From NCBI RefSeq assembly GCF_000292525.1, contig NZ_AEYF01000045.1, forward strand, positions 124,001-188,000: a stretch of 64,000 nt of DNA. Direction: 5' to 3'. The DNA comes from Rhizobium sp. CCGE 510 (lineage in GTDB: Bacteria; Pseudomonadota; Alphaproteobacteria; Rhizobiales; Rhizobiaceae). Both the position numbers and the translations under genes were made by a program. The notes below the pieces were generated by a model. That model was not told the DNA's origin, ran no database searches, and was given only the letters and a program-made list of their open reading frames with translations. This document shows, piece by piece, positions 57,976 to 64,000 of the stretch. Position 1 is the first letter of the stretch. The number at the start of each line of letters is the position of its first letter.

Positions 57976-58803
57976 ATGAAGGCACATTCACTGCTGAAGG
58001 GTCTGGTCGGCGCTGCGTTCCTCATCGGAGCAGCCGTTTCCGCCCACGCAGCCGACACCCTGGCAGCCGTCAAGGCAGCCGGCACCCTCAAGGTTGGCAC
58101 CGAGACGGCTTTCGCACCGTTTGACTATATCGATGCCGGCGAGCACACGGGCTTGAACGTCGACCTCTTTGCCGAGATCGGCAAGGAACTCGGCGTCAAG
58201 ATCGAGTGGGTAGCGCTTCCTTGGGACGGCGTCTTCCCGGCGCTTGAGGCCGGCAAGTTCGACGTCGTCGCGGGTCCTGCAACGATCACCAAGAAGCGCT
58301 TGGAGCGCTATCGCTTCACGCCGCCGATTGCAGAAGCGACGATTGCCATCCTGAAAAAGGCCGGCGACACCACGATCAGCAAGCCGGAGGATATTGCTGG
58401 CAAGACGATCGGTGTCGGCAAGGCAACTGCCCAGCTCGACCAGCTGAAGGAATTCTCCGGCACGCTGCCGACCAAAGTCGACGTGCGCGAATATCCGGCC
58501 TTTACCGAATCCTACGCCGATCTCGCAGCCGGCCGTATTGCCGGCGTTGCCAATTCGCTGCCGAATATCGCCTTCGTCGCCAGCCAGCGAAAGGGCACGT
58601 TCGAAGTCGTCCTGCCCCCATTCGGCAAGAAGTCCTATTTCGGCTTCATCGGTCTCAAGGATGCCGATCATGCGCCTCTGATGGACGCGATCGATGCCGC
58701 GATGCTCAAGATCAAGGCAGATGGACGCATGGCAGCGCTGCAGACGAAGTGGTTCGGTGCATCTTTTGATACGCCGGATTCTGTCAAGGACCCGGCATTC
58801 TGA
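57976..58803 (+). CDS. Polar amino acid ABC transporter substrate-binding protein
   Basis: The 275-residue product (ATG at 57976; GGAG eight bases upstream) is an SBP_bac_3 protein. The signal peptide runs to about residue 27 (GLVGAAFLIGAAVSAHAAD). The mature part has LKVGTETAFAPFDYIDAGEH, GLNVDLFAEIGKELGVKIEW, KFDVVAGPATITKKRLERYRFT and a ligand pocket near YPAFTESYADLAAGRI. It is the first gene of a binding protein-permease-permease-ATPase operon. The ligand is a polar amino acid or amine; the divergent HutC-type repressor hints at histidine or a related compound. Confidence 0.88.
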   Translation: MKAHSLLKGLVGAAFLIGAAVSAHAADTLAAVKAAGTLKVGTETAFAPFDYIDAGEHTGLNVDLFAEIGKELGVKIEWVALPWDGVFPALEAGKFDVVAGPATITKKRLERYRFTPPIAEATIAILKKAGDTTISKPEDIAGKTIGVGKATAQLDQLKEFSGTLPTKVDVREYPAFTESYADLAAGRIAGVANSLPNIAFVASQRKGTFEVVLPPFGKKSYFGFIGLKDADHAPLMDAIDAAMLKIKADGRMAALQTKWFGASFDTPDSVKDPAF

Positions 58804-58901
58804 TCAGCTGCCAGTGAAACGAACGCGCCCCGCCAGTGGTCGGGGCGCAATATGCCGTGGCATCAGAGTTCGCGGCCGCAGCGCCCAGGCAAACACCGCC
58901 C

Positions 58902-59543
58902 ATGTCCATCAAGCTTTTCGAACTGCTTCTGCAAGCCGCGATCTACACGGTGACGATCAGCGTGGTTTCTATCCTGATCGGCTTTGCGATCGCCATCATT
59001 GTTTCCGCCATGCTGCTGTCGCGGCAACAGCTCCTGGCGCTGCAGGCGCGGATTTTCATCAGCTTCTTTCGCGGCGTGCCGCTGCTGGTGCAACTGCTGC
59101 TGATCTATAACCTGCTGCCGGCGATCGGCATCAACGTACCGAGCATTATTGCGGCCATCATTGGTCTTTCGCTGTGTACGGCAGCCTATCAGGCTGAAAA
59201 TCTGCGCGGCGGTTTTTCCAGCGTTCCCGCGGGCCTTGTCGAGTCTGCCGAAATGGTCGGCATGACACCCGTTCAGATCTTCCGCCGTATCAAGGCGCCG
59301 ATCGCCCTGCGCCTGACCTTTCCGGCGCTCGTCAACGAAGCGATCCTTATCCTGAAGGCGTCTTCGCTGGTCTCGGTCGTCGGGGTCATCGAGTTGACGC
59401 GCATGGCCCAGGACCTTGCCGGCAGCACCTTCCTGCCGCTCGAGATTTTCGCTTCCGCCGGGCTGATCTATCTCGTCATTAATTGGATCGTTGCCCTTGC
59501 GGGCGGCCTGATCGAACGCTCCCTGCCAGGAGTGCCACGATGA
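58902..59543 (+). CDS. Polar amino acid ABC transporter permease (HisQ-like)
   Basis: A 213-residue permease starting MSIKLFELLLQAAIYTVTIS, with about five membrane segments. Family motifs are ISFFRGVPLLVQLLLIYNLLP and the coupling loop VESAEMVGMTPVQIFRRIKAPIA. The open frame begins at 58836, but the membrane protein fits a start at 58902. Its stop overlaps the next permease start (ATGA). Confidence 0.88.
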   Translation: MSIKLFELLLQAAIYTVTISVVSILIGFAIAIIVSAMLLSRQQLLALQARIFISFFRGVPLLVQLLLIYNLLPAIGINVPSIIAAIIGLSLCTAAYQAENLRGGFSSVPAGLVESAEMVGMTPVQIFRRIKAPIALRLTFPALVNEAILILKASSLVSVVGVIELTRMAQDLAGSTFLPLEIFASAGLIYLVINWIVALAGGLIERSLPGVPR

Positions 59544-60208
59544 CCTTCGACATCAATGTGATCTTCAGCAACTTGCCGGAAATCCTCAGCGGTGCATGGG
59601 TCACCATCGTCATCTGGATCATCACCACCCCGGCCGCTGCCGTGCTCGGCTTCCTTGTCGCCGTCGCCAGACGTTTTGGCGGGGTGATCCTGGACAAGGC
59701 GTTCGGCATTGTCATCGCAGTGCTCCGCGGCACGCCCTTCCTGATTCAGATATTCCTCGTCTACTACGGCGGGCCATTCGTCGGATTGTCGCTCGATCCG
59801 ATCCCGGCCGGCATCATCGGCCTGTCCATCTACGGCGCGGCTTATTTCAGTGAAATATTCCGCTCGGGCTTTGCTGCGGTCCCGAAGGGACATATCGAGG
59901 CCGGGATATGCGTTGGCCTGACACAAGGGCAGATCATCCGACGCATATTGCTGCCGGAGATGACCATGCTGGTGCTGCCGCCGTCGGTCAACATGACGAT
60001 CATCCTGATGAAGGAGACGGCCGTTCTGTCCATCATCACCGTGCCGGAATTGACGGCGACACTCAGCGCCATCGGCTCGCAGCAATATGCTTTCGTCGAG
60101 GCGCTCTTCGTGCTTGCGCTGTTTTATTGGGTACTGGTCGAAATCACCGGCTGGCTCGGCCATCTCGCCGAAACGAAACTCACCAGATTCAGGTTTTTCA
60201 ACATATGA
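59540..60208 (+). CDS. Polar amino acid ABC transporter permease (HisM-like)
   Basis: A 222-residue permease starting MTFDINVIFSNLPEILSGAW after AGGAG. It carries AVLRGTPFLIQIFLVYYGGP and the coupling loop IEAGICVGLTQGQIIRRILLPE, and it pairs with the preceding permease as the membrane heterodimer. Both ends are translationally coupled: ATGA overlaps join it to the permease before and the ATPase after. Confidence 0.88.
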   Translation: MTFDINVIFSNLPEILSGAWVTIVIWIITTPAAAVLGFLVAVARRFGGVILDKAFGIVIAVLRGTPFLIQIFLVYYGGPFVGLSLDPIPAGIIGLSIYGAAYFSEIFRSGFAAVPKGHIEAGICVGLTQGQIIRRILLPEMTMLVLPPSVNMTIILMKETAVLSIITVPELTATLSAIGSQQYAFVEALFVLALFYWVLVEITGWLGHLAETKLTRFRFFNI

Positions 60209-60996
60209 GCGTTCCTGCGATCGCAGTCAAAAATCTCGTCAAGACCTTCGGCGGCTCTACTGTGCTGCACGGCATCGACCTCGATATCGTGCAGGGCCAG
60301 GTTTCCTGCGTCATCGGCCCGTCGGGTTCCGGCAAGAGTACGCTGCTGCGCTGCATGGCCTTTCTTGAGGAATCGACCAAGGGGACGATTACCGTCAATG
60401 GCGAGGTGCTTGGCTTTGCGGAAAACGCCAAGGGCGTCCGGGAGCGGGTACCGGCCGCTACGAACCGGCAAATTCGATCGCAGATCGGCATGGTTTTTCA
60501 GCAGTTCAATCTCTGGCCGCATATGACGGCGCTTGGCAATGTCAGCGAAGCGTTGAAGACCGTTCACAAGATGAGCCGCAAGGATGCCGAGGAGCGGGCA
60601 ATGGCCCAGCTCGTCAAGGTCGGCCTCGAGGGCAGGGCAGGGCACTATCCGTCGCAGCTCTCGGGGGGGCAGCAGCAGCGCGTCGCTATCGCCCGGGCGC
60701 TCGCCCTCAACCCGAAGATCATGCTGTTTGACGAGCCGACCTCGTCACTCGATCCCGAGCTGACCGGCGAGGTGCTGAACGTCATGCGCGATCTCGCCGC
60801 CGAGGGCATGACGATGGTCGTCGTCTCCCACGAGATCGGATTTGCAGCAACGGTCGGCCAGCAGATCGTCTTTCTCGATCACGGCAAGGTGCTGTTCACC
60901 GGCTCGCCGCAGGACGTCTTCAAACGACCGAGAAACCCCCGGCTCGAGCAATTTCTGGATACCTATATCGATCGTGGAGCCTCGATGCTGCTGTGA
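60205..60996 (+). CDS. Polar amino acid ABC transporter ATP-binding protein (HisP-like)
   Basis: The 263-residue product (ATG at 60205, overlapping the permease stop) has Walker A GPSGSGKSTLLRCMAFLEE, the Q-loop VFQQFNLWPHMTALGN, signature LSGGQQQRVAIARALALNP and Walker B IMLFDEPTSSLDPEL, then the switch VSHEIGFA. This is the classic HisP/GlnQ pattern. It closes the four-gene importer operon. Confidence 0.9.
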   Translation: MSVPAIAVKNLVKTFGGSTVLHGIDLDIVQGQVSCVIGPSGSGKSTLLRCMAFLEESTKGTITVNGEVLGFAENAKGVRERVPAATNRQIRSQIGMVFQQFNLWPHMTALGNVSEALKTVHKMSRKDAEERAMAQLVKVGLEGRAGHYPSQLSGGQQQRVAIARALALNPKIMLFDEPTSSLDPELTGEVLNVMRDLAAEGMTMVVVSHEIGFAATVGQQIVFLDHGKVLFTGSPQDVFKRPRNPRLEQFLDTYIDRGASMLL

Positions 60997-61047
60997 AGCT
61001 CATGTCCTTCCGGATCGTCGGGCCGATCTCCAAGACGGGTGCCGGGT

Positions 61048-61401
61048 TCAGGCAATTTCCTCTTCGAGTATTTTCACGGGCCGGTCCCACTGGATGAGCA
61101 CGACACAGCCGGTATCGCTCCAGACCGAGTGTTCGCTGCCTGGCGCATTGACGATATAACTGCCACTGATGTAATCGCCCGTCTCGTCGGATTGGACGCC
61201 GTCGAGCACCAGGATGGTCTCGAGCCCTTCGTGGCGATGGCGGGGAACGGAGGCGCCGGGCTCATATTTCAGCAGCGCCACGCCCGGCTGATCACCTTCG
61301 AAGGGGCGGATCCAGTGAATGGTGACGGCATCGCGGAAGGGGCCGAATTCCAGCGCCTTCCAGCCGCCTGACGTCAGGCTTTCGCGGGTCGTTTCAGGCA
61401 T
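61048..61401 (-). CDS. Small cupin-domain protein (ChrR-like cupin)
   Basis: The 117-residue product (ATG at 61401, overlapping the preceding hydrolase gene by 8 bp) is a single cupin. The metal-binding pattern is visible in YEPGASVPRHRHEGLETILVLDG and the second motif in NAPGSEHSVWSDTGCVVLIQWDRP. It is the last gene of the ring-opening amidohydrolase operon. Cupins of this kind act as small isomerases, decarboxylases or sensors; the role here is unknown. Confidence 0.78.
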   Translation of the reverse strand: MPETTRESLTSGGWKALEFGPFRDAVTIHWIRPFEGDQPGVALLKYEPGASVPRHRHEGLETILVLDGVQSDETGDYISGSYIVNAPGSEHSVWSDTGCVVLIQWDRPVKILEEEIA

Positions 61402-62065
61402 GGGCGATGCTTTCCAGAATGTCGTCGACATGCGCGGTCCAGCCGACGATCGCGCCTTGGGCGCGGATCATGGCGATGGCTGCGGCTTTGAATTCGGGGA
61501 AGTAGCTCTCCGTCGCCTCCTCGGCGAGAAGGCATTCATAGCCGCGGTCGTTTGCTTCGCGCATCGTCGTCTGCACGCAGACTTCGGTGGTGACACCGGC
61601 AAAGACGAGCTGACGAATGCCCTTCTCTTGCAACACGGTGCCAAGTTCGGTGGCGTAGAAGGCGCCCTTGCCGGGTTTTTCGATGACGACTTCGCCCTTC
61701 ACAGGAGAGAGCTCCGGCAGGATTGCGGTGCCGGGTTCGCCGGAGATCAGGACGCGGCCCATCGGGCCTTCGTCGCCGATCCTGAGCGAAGGATTGCCGC
61801 GGTTGCGTTTGGCCGGCGGCAGGTCGGAAAGATCCGGCCGGTGGCACTCCATCGTATGGATCACGGGCAGGCCGGCATTGCGGAAGCCCTGGATGAGGCG
61901 TTTGACATCGGGCACGATCCTGGTGATGCGGCTGACATCATTGCCGAGGCTTGCACCGAAGCCGCCGGGCTCGGCGAAATCGCGCTGCATGTCAATGACG
62001 ATGAGGGCGAGCTCATCGTGCTTCACCGGAAAGGCGAAAGGTTCGGCTTTGATCTGTGCCATCAA
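61394..62065 (-). CDS. Cysteine hydrolase resembling biuret hydrolase
   Basis: A 223-residue isochorismatase-like hydrolase. The triad candidates are Asp in LIVIDMQRDF, Lys in EKPGKGAFYATEL and Cys in AGVTTEVCVQTTMREANDRGYECLL. The segment HRPDLSDLPPAKRNRG followed by IGDEGPMGRVLISGEPG closely follows the pattern of R. leguminosarum biuret hydrolase BiuH (about 229 residues), which removes ammonia from biuret after cyanuric acid ring opening. It starts inside the stop of the ABC ATPase gene (ATGA) in an operon that also holds a ring-opening amidohydrolase. A ureide such as ureidomalonate is an equally possible substrate. Confidence 0.83.
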   Translation of the reverse strand: MMAQIKAEPFAFPVKHDELALIVIDMQRDFAEPGGFGASLGNDVSRITRIVPDVKRLIQGFRNAGLPVIHTMECHRPDLSDLPPAKRNRGNPSLRIGDEGPMGRVLISGEPGTAILPELSPVKGEVVIEKPGKGAFYATELGTVLQEKGIRQLVFAGVTTEVCVQTTMREANDRGYECLLAEEATESYFPEFKAAAIAMIRAQGAIVGWTAHVDDILESIAHA

Positions 62066-63612
62066 TGATGTCCCGCCATGTGGGCGCCGATCACGCCGAT
62101 ATCGGCCGAGCGCGCCGGCGTTTCGTAAACCAGCTTGCCTTCCGAAATGACCATGATGCGGTCGGACATCTCGAGCAGTTCGTCGAGGTCTTCGGAAAGC
62201 AGCAGCACGGCGGCGCCCAGATTGCGTGCCTTCATGATGCGGGCGCGGATTTCGGCAACGGCCGAGAAATCGAGACCGAAACAGGGGTTCGAGACGATCA
62301 GCAGATCGACATCGCCGGTCAGTTCGCGGGCGAGCACCGCCCGCTGCACGTTGCCGCCCGAAAGCGCTGCGATCGGCGAGGCGGAAGAGGCGGTCTTGAC
62401 CTTGAAGTCGGAGATCAGCGCCGAGGCACGCTTCTTCATGCTGCCCTTGTTCAGCCAGATCGCGTCCTTGCCGTCCTGCTTCAAGTCGAAGGTGCGGAAC
62501 GCAAGGTTCTCGCTCACGGTCATTTTCGGCGCACAGGCATTCTGCAACGGCTCTTCGGGGATGAAACGCACCCTGTTCTTGCGGGTCTCGTCGCGGGTGG
62601 CGCCATAAGCCTCGCCATTGACCATGACCTGGCCGCTATCGGTCGGGCGCTGGCCTGCCAGAATTTCGGTCAGCTCCTTCTGGCCGTTGCCCGATATGCC
62701 GGCAATGCCGACGATCTCGCCGGAGCGGACCGTAAGCGCGTCGATCTCGATGGTCTTCAGGCCGGAGCGATCCGGGGCCCTCACGTGGCTGACGGTCAGC
62801 ACGGGTCTTGCCGCTTCCGCCACCGGCAGACGGCTGTCGAGCTCGGCGAGCTTGACGTCGCCGATCATCATGGCCGCCATCTCGGCGGTGGAGACCTCGC
62901 CGACCTTGCCGGTGCCGACCAGCTTGCCGCGCCGCAGGATCGAGACGGCATCAGCGAACTTCGTCACCTCGTGGAACTTGTGGGAAATCATCAGCACGGT
63001 GAGCTCGCCGCGCTCGGTCATCCCGCGCACGATGCCGAGCATCTCATCGGCTTCGGCGGGCGTCAGCACCGAGGTCGGCTCGTCGAGCACGAGGAAGGAG
63101 CGGCCGAGATAGAGCTGTTTGACGATTTCGAGCTTCTGCTTCTCGCCGGCGGCAAGCTCGCTCACCGGCCTGTCGAGCGGGATCTTGAACGGCATGCGCT
63201 CCATGAAGGCTGCGAGGTCCTTGCGCTCCTTCGCCCAGTTGATGATTGAAGGCACCTCGGTGCGGCTGATGACGAGGTTCTCGGCGCCTGTCAGCGAGGG
63301 AACGAGCGTGAAATGCTGATAGACCATGCCGAGGCCATAGGTCGCGGCATCCTTGGGTGAGGCAACCGCCACCTCGCGGCCGTCGACCGACAGCGAGCCT
63401 GACGTGGCGTGATAGAAACCCATGATGCATTTGACGAGTGTCGACTTGCCGGCGCCGTTTTCGCCGAGAAGCGCGTGAAAAGAGCCGGCCGGAACGGCGA
63501 TCGAGACGTTGTCGAGCGCGGTGAAGCTGCCGAAACGCATGGTCATATCGAGAGACTCAATGCCGACGGCCTTGCCGGCTTGCGGAAGGGGCGTGTCGCG
63601 GACTGTGCTCAC
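62062..63612 (-). CDS. Nucleoside/nucleobase-type ABC transporter ATP-binding protein (two domains)
   Basis: The 516-residue product has two ABC domains of the sort that work with BmpA-type lipoproteins and two permeases. The first has GENGAGKSTLVKCIMGFY, signature-like ELAAGEKQKLEIVKQL and VLDEPTSVLTPAEADEML; the second has GEIVGIAGISGNGQKELTEIL, ALSGGNVQRAVLARELTGD and LLIVSNPCFGLDFSAV, where the usual Walker B DEP is replaced. The start is GTG at 63612, eight bases after AAGGAG and just past the amidohydrolase stop; the longer frame to 63906 lies over that gene. Permease and lipoprotein genes are presumably beyond the window. Heterocyclic nucleobase import is inferred. Confidence 0.84.
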   Translation of the reverse strand: MSTVRDTPLPQAGKAVGIESLDMTMRFGSFTALDNVSIAVPAGSFHALLGENGAGKSTLVKCIMGFYHATSGSLSVDGREVAVASPKDAATYGLGMVYQHFTLVPSLTGAENLVISRTEVPSIINWAKERKDLAAFMERMPFKIPLDRPVSELAAGEKQKLEIVKQLYLGRSFLVLDEPTSVLTPAEADEMLGIVRGMTERGELTVLMISHKFHEVTKFADAVSILRRGKLVGTGKVGEVSTAEMAAMMIGDVKLAELDSRLPVAEAARPVLTVSHVRAPDRSGLKTIEIDALTVRSGEIVGIAGISGNGQKELTEILAGQRPTDSGQVMVNGEAYGATRDETRKNRVRFIPEEPLQNACAPKMTVSENLAFRTFDLKQDGKDAIWLNKGSMKKRASALISDFKVKTASSASPIAALSGGNVQRAVLARELTGDVDLLIVSNPCFGLDFSAVAEIRARIMKARNLGAAVLLLSEDLDELLEMSDRIMVISEGKLVYETPARSADIGVIGAHMAGHH

Positions 63613-63613
63613 T

Positions 63614-64000
63614 TCATTGCTCCTTTTCGACGATGATGGCGACGGGACCGCCGCCGGGCGGACCCTGGTGTTCGGCGCCGCCGGACACATAGAGATCGGT
63701 AATGCCGAAGATGCCGGCGAGAACGCCGCCGACGAAGGCACGGGCATGGCGGGTGCCTGCAATATCCGAGTCATCGAGCATCGTGTGGCGCCTGCCGCCG
63801 ATCCTGCCGGACGGATCCGGCTCGGCCTTGGCGAGAACCGCCGCCAGCCGGCCGTTTTCCGGCAGGCGTTCGCGGGCTTTCCTGACGGAATGCGCGTCGA
63901 TCGCATCCCGCATGACCGCGTGGTCGATCGACAGCGGACCGGACCATTTTGCGCTCATGCCGAGGACGATGATTTCGTGATCGGTGAGTTCGACCCCGGA
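63614..64000 (-). CDS. Ring-opening amidohydrolase (cyanuric acid hydrolase/barbiturase family), 3' part
   Basis: The frame is open to the window edge, so only the last 128 residues are seen. They carry the unmistakable C-terminal domain of the cyanuric acid hydrolase/barbiturase family: ELTDHEIIVLGMS, WSGPLSIDHAVMRDAID, then GGRRHTMLDDSDIAGTRHAR and the terminal YVSGGAEHQGPPGGGPVAII with the metal-binding and structural loops. Family enzymes open s-triazine or pyrimidine rings (cyanuric acid to carboxybiuret, barbiturate to ureidomalonate). An ATG at 63958 is internal and not the start. The ABC ATPase, a biuret-hydrolase-like enzyme and a cupin follow in the same operon. Confidence 0.88.
   Translation of the reverse strand, partial: SGVELTDHEIIVLGMSAKWSGPLSIDHAVMRDAIDAHSVRKARERLPENGRLAAVLAKAEPDPSGRIGGRRHTMLDDSDIAGTRHARAFVGGVLAGIFGITDLYVSGGAEHQGPPGGGPVAIIVEKEQ

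Noticed and set aside
1..64000. tRNA, rRNA, CRISPR arrays, prophage, toxin-antitoxin, nodulation or nitrogen-fixation genes
   Set aside because: I looked for cloverleaf-like or tandem repeat patterns, phage structural genes and nod/nif/fix motifs and saw none.

Overview
The window looks like a GC-rich alphaproteobacterial genome, most likely a Rhizobium of the leguminosarum/etli type. The evidence is a mctS-mctR-DUF3311-mctP monocarboxylate locus in rhizobial order, a carnitine dehydrogenase fused to a thioesterase, many ABC importers for scarce nutrients, an IS5-type insertion sequence and rhizobial-style intergenic palindromes. Almost everything is catabolic or transport related. I found no tRNA, rRNA, prophage, CRISPR array, replication or conjugation gene, so I cannot say whether it is chromosome or plasmid.

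Layout. 1-2621: MctSR two-component system and MctP permease. 2702-6864: a chemoreceptor and a TPR-GGDEF protein. 6869-12097: a sulfonate-type operon (SsuA, SsuC, SsuB and two different flavin monooxygenases). 12331-24092: an idonate/gluconate catabolic locus with a pentose/hexose-type ABC importer, a 3-hydroxyisobutyrate dehydrogenase-type enzyme, gluconokinase, IdnO, a 2-hydroxyacid dehydrogenase, IdnD, a LacI-family regulator and an SMP-30 lactonase. Four copies of one operator-like palindrome (consensus ATGTTATCGATAACAT) lie at its promoters, and an 853-bp IS5-family element sits inside it. 24329-26994: an ECF sigma factor translationally coupled to a membrane-anchored VWA protein. 27257-28168: an esterase, followed by a 354-bp non-coding element with 32-bp terminal inverted repeats.

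28525-43323: a CocE-type hydrolase, a dipeptide-class ABC importer and CaiD, acyl-CoA ligase, acyl-CoA dehydrogenase, carnitine dehydrogenase-thioesterase and DUF849 cleavage enzyme, with a divergent GlxA/CdhR regulator. Together they predict conversion of gamma-butyrobetaine or carnitine to glycine betaine. 43298-51038: a LysR regulator with a DMT exporter, an unknown protein, formaldehyde dehydrogenase, an orphan amino-acid-type binding protein and a GGDEF-EAL protein. 51114-60996: nitrogen or sulfur scavenging genes (cysteine hydrolase, agmatinase-type ureohydrolase, aminotransferase, flavin reductase with monooxygenase, LysR and HutC-type regulators, polar amino acid ABC importer). 61048-64000: a minus-strand operon entering from beyond the right edge, with a cyanuric acid hydrolase/barbiturase family enzyme, a nucleobase-type ABC ATPase, a biuret-hydrolase-like cysteine hydrolase and a cupin.

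The systems most worth following up are the idonate/gluconate regulon with its shared operator, the betaine island, the ring-opening amidohydrolase operon, the sigma/VWA pair and the structured 354-bp element. All gene calls are from reading the sequence; no database search was run.
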